From contig JAITKM010000028.1 of the NCBI GenBank assembly GCA_031278395.1, positions 1 to 64,000 on the forward strand: 64,000 nt of DNA, read 5' to 3'. Positions 61,375-64,000 of this stretch are shown here, in pieces (the stretch's first letter is position 1; each line of letters opens with the position of its first letter). This DNA is from Deltaproteobacteria bacterium (lineage in GTDB: Bacteria > Bdellovibrionota_C > UBA2361 > SZUA-149 > JAITKM01). The notes beneath the pieces are model-generated. The model worked only from the letters and a program-made list of their open reading frames with translations, was not told the origin of the DNA and searched no databases. The translations under genes were made by a program, and so were the position numbers.

Positions 61375-62607
61375 ATGAAAGTTTTAATTATAGATAGGAC
61401 GATAGAGGGGCAAGCTGAGTATATAAAAAAAATTGAAGCTTTTAATCGTAGTGATATTGAGGTCTTAGATTTAAGACCCAAATTGGCTTTAGAAAGAGAT
61501 TATCAAAGTAAAATTCGTGATTCTGAAGTAGTTATCCTAGGTGCAGGTTTAAAAGAAGCCGCACTAAATATAGTTAGAACAATTCGAGCGGAAGCGCCTT
61601 GGTTATATGTCGTTATGTATGTAGCTCCAGAGGTATATTCTAGCAGCGCCGTACGTGTTGCATATGATGCTGGCGTAAAAAAAGTTTTGTCTACAACATC
61701 TTCATATGTCGAACTTTTACATGAATTAGTAGCTGTTAATGCAGATTTTAAGAAAGATGGTCGAGCTAAAGAAGGTAAAGTAATTTGTTTAACTCACGCC
61801 AAAGGTGGTGTTGGAGCAACAAGCATCGCAGCCGGATTATCTGAGGTTTGTAGTATTTATCAACGTAGAACCTTACTTTGGGACTTAGATGTTGAGACCA
61901 AAGATTTATGTCGTTCACTTTCGGTTGGTGGTGCGGAAGCTAAAATCGTTAATGAATGGGTTAATGGTAGCCGTGAAATCACACGAGATTCTTTAAATGA
62001 TGCGCTGGTTCCAGTCAGTAATAAAGTCTCAGTTTTAATGCCGCCAGATGGTTTGGCGGAAGCTATGGATTTAGTTTGTCATACCGATGGCGTTGCAATT
62101 TGCCAGCATATTGTTGATATTGCCAAAATTCAACATGATGTTGTCTTAATTGATACAGGTGGCAAAATAGGACCTGCGACAGGAACTTTAATGCGTGCTG
62201 CTGACGAAGTCTTGGTAGTAATTGATGACACAGTATTAGGTTTAACAGCTTTAGACTTATTTATAAATTATTTAAAATTCTTAGTTTTAAGTCCAGATCG
62301 TTTAAGTTTTCTAGTCAACGGTTATAGTGGTCTTTTACTAGGAGTGCCTCAAATTGAAGCCGAATTAGAGCCGATGCATCATTTAGGTCCAAGACCTTGG
62401 AGATTACCGCCAGTCCCAGTAGATACAACAGCTTCTAACTGGCCAGGTAGTGGCAAGACGCTTTATAGCGCCGGACAAAAAGCAATTCGTGCAACTTTTG
62501 AGCAAGTCGCGATGGAGTTAAGTCTTATTCCTGCAAATGGTGAATTTTTTGATACCTCAGGTAGTCAAGGGAATTGGTGGAATAAATTATTAACAACTGG
62601 AAATTAA
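61375..62607 (+). CDS. cpaE: Tad/Flp pilus assembly ATPase CpaE/TadZ-like
   Basis: Receiver-like N-terminus; LTHAKGGVGATSIAAGLSEV deviant Walker A; adjacent to CpaB. Confidence 0.85.
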   Translation: MKVLIIDRTIEGQAEYIKKIEAFNRSDIEVLDLRPKLALERDYQSKIRDSEVVILGAGLKEAALNIVRTIRAEAPWLYVVMYVAPEVYSSSAVRVAYDAGVKKVLSTTSSYVELLHELVAVNADFKKDGRAKEGKVICLTHAKGGVGATSIAAGLSEVCSIYQRRTLLWDLDVETKDLCRSLSVGGAEAKIVNEWVNGSREITRDSLNDALVPVSNKVSVLMPPDGLAEAMDLVCHTDGVAICQHIVDIAKIQHDVVLIDTGGKIGPATGTLMRAADEVLVVIDDTVLGLTALDLFINYLKFLVLSPDRLSFLVNGYSGLLLGVPQIEAELEPMHHLGPRPWRLPPVPVDTTASNWPGSGKTLYSAGQKAIRATFEQVAMELSLIPANGEFFDTSGSQGNWWNKLLTTGN

Positions 62608-62632
62608 AATTTTACTAACATCTTTATTAAGG

Positions 62633-63580
62633 TTGAAGATTATGGGAGCTCGTTTTGGTGCAAATATAAATACAAGCAACAGGATGTCGAATAACAGTAA
62701 GTTAGTTTTTGGTATTGTTGGTCTTTTGATTGTTGTGGTGATAATTATTCTGGTTGCTATCATTTTAGTTTTGAAAGGTAGTGAAGGTGGTAGTAGTCTT
62801 GGAGGCTGGGCAGCCGGTGGCAAACCTCAAGTTGTTGAACCTGAATTTACAGGTAAAACAAAAATTTTTGTTACTAAACAAAGAATAGAAGAGAACATGT
62901 TAATCGATCCAGATTCAATGCTGAGGCTAGAACTTCGTGATATAGCTGAAGTTAAAAGCAATATGTTTCAAGAGTCTCAACGCCCTACGTTGATAAATAA
63001 GTATTATGCTAAGATGATGATTAATGCTGATACTCCATTACTTGAAGATTATATAACTACAGAAATGCCAGTTAGTAGGATGCAAATTCCAGCTGGATAT
63101 CGAGCGATTACAATTACGGTTGATGCTCGAAAAGGTGTTGAAGGGTGGGCAAGACCAAATTCCAGAGTTGATATTTTACTAACTTACAAAGACGAAAGTG
63201 GTAAAACAAAAGTTGCTACTATTGTGAGGTTTGTTAGGATTCTTTCTGTAGCTGGGCAACTTGGTGACGGCGGCGGGCAAAGAATGCAAATTGGTAAAGA
63301 CACAAATATTACTTTGTTAGTTGAAGAACGAGATGCAAAGAAAATAGAATTAGCTAGAAGTTACGGCGAAATTAGTTTGTCTTTAGTGGGGAATGATCCA
63401 GTAGGCGCCCCAACCGAGCCAGAATCTCCAGTTACTCCTGAAGAACTCTTTGGAGGGCAAAAAGCTTCAACAGAAGAACTTTCTCCACCAGATGGGCGTA
63501 TGACTGTCAAAGATCCTCGCACGGGTGAGATTGTGTTGTATGAGTTGAGAAAAGGGAAGTGGAGTAGAGTTGCAGACTGA
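62633..63580 (+). CDS. cpaB: Flp pilus assembly protein CpaB/RcpC
   Basis: N-terminal TM; SAF-like IFVTKQRIEENMLIDPDSMLRLEL; IPAGYRAITITVDARKGVEGWARPNSRVDILLTY. Confidence 0.9.
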   Translation: MKIMGARFGANINTSNRMSNNSKLVFGIVGLLIVVVIIILVAIILVLKGSEGGSSLGGWAAGGKPQVVEPEFTGKTKIFVTKQRIEENMLIDPDSMLRLELRDIAEVKSNMFQESQRPTLINKYYAKMMINADTPLLEDYITTEMPVSRMQIPAGYRAITITVDARKGVEGWARPNSRVDILLTYKDESGKTKVATIVRFVRILSVAGQLGDGGGQRMQIGKDTNITLLVEERDAKKIELARSYGEISLSLVGNDPVGAPTEPESPVTPEELFGGQKASTEELSPPDGRMTVKDPRTGEIVLYELRKGKWSRVAD

Positions 63581-63616
63581 TTCAGATTAACTGTTTATTC
63601 TTTAAAGTTTTTAATT

Positions 63617-64000
63617 ATGGATGACCAAAATAGAAAAAATGATGGAGTTGTGGGGATGTTTTCTACTCGGGCGGTAAGCCAAGATAGTAACAGTCGACAT
63701 AAATTTATTGAAGCTGCCGAAGCTCAGCAACGACATGACACAAGTGTTGGCAGAAATACGTCAGCCACACAAGGCGGAACTAATAGCGGTGTGCAGATGA
63801 GTCCGTTAGCCAGTGCTTTGTTAAGAGAAACACGTCGAGAACTTAGTTTGCGTTATGATTCAGCTCGTTTAGAAAATATTAGCGAAATGGATATCGCTAA
63901 GGCTTTAGATAAGGTTTGTGCAACTAAAGGCTATAATATCGACAATATAGTGCGCGCTGATTTAGTTGTGAACCTCAAGAAAGACTTAATGGGGTGGGGT
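63617..64000 (+). CDS. Probable CpaF-type Tad ATPase N-terminus (truncated by window end)
   Basis: ATG at 63617, frame open to window end (MDDQNRKNDGVVGMFSTRAV...NIDNIVRADLVVNLKKDLMGWG); inferred mainly from position after cpaB. Confidence 0.5.
   Translation, partial: MDDQNRKNDGVVGMFSTRAVSQDSNSRHKFIEAAEAQQRHDTSVGRNTSATQGGTNSGVQMSPLASALLRETRRELSLRYDSARLENISEMDIAKALDKVCATKGYNIDNIVRADLVVNLKKDLMGWG

Noticed and set aside
1-64000. CRISPR array, prophage, transposase or anti-phage island
   Set aside because: No regularly spaced repeats, phage structural genes, transposases or recognisable defence genes seen; the lone tyrosine recombinase is not enough.

Overview
AT-rich 64 kb bacterial window. 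The gene content suggests a host-associated or anaerobic diderm: OmpA-like, glycine-zipper and TonB-plug proteins, a phosphoethanolamine transferase, a 2-hydroxyacyl-CoA dehydratase activase, and an [FeFe]-hydrogenase-like sensor. I could not assign a lineage from sequence alone. Most of the window is housekeeping genes (mutL, miaA, infA, birA, tadA, uvrA, tig, clpP, pcnB, pyrG, lepA, lepB, clpX, pgm) and two tRNAs (Ser-CGA, Leu-UAG). The most interesting part is 45.4-50.7 kb. It holds a radical SAM/SPASM protein with a PqqD/RRE-like C-terminus, followed by an unannotated 50-aa ORF (46997-47149) ending in NLCLCACAHGQCTTN. A Rho-independent terminator and an M3 oligopeptidase come next, so this is a candidate uncharacterised RiPP locus. 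The rSAM operon and two secreted-protein genes (18217 and 49297, with near-identical signal peptides) share an upstream element, CTTGYCKR-T(12-14)-GATA-N2-5-GGCGGTC-like. Its homopolymeric T tract differs in length at each copy, which points to a shared and possibly phase-variable regulon. Other notable items: a sigma-54 promoter driving an EBP-TPR-HK-RR operon, a Tad pilus locus next to PP2C/FHA/Ser-Thr kinase genes, an [FeFe]-hydrogenase-like/MCP fusion, an imperfect inverted-repeat element, and several decayed gene relics (TonB receptor, SDR, possible ABC permease, possible S24 peptidase).
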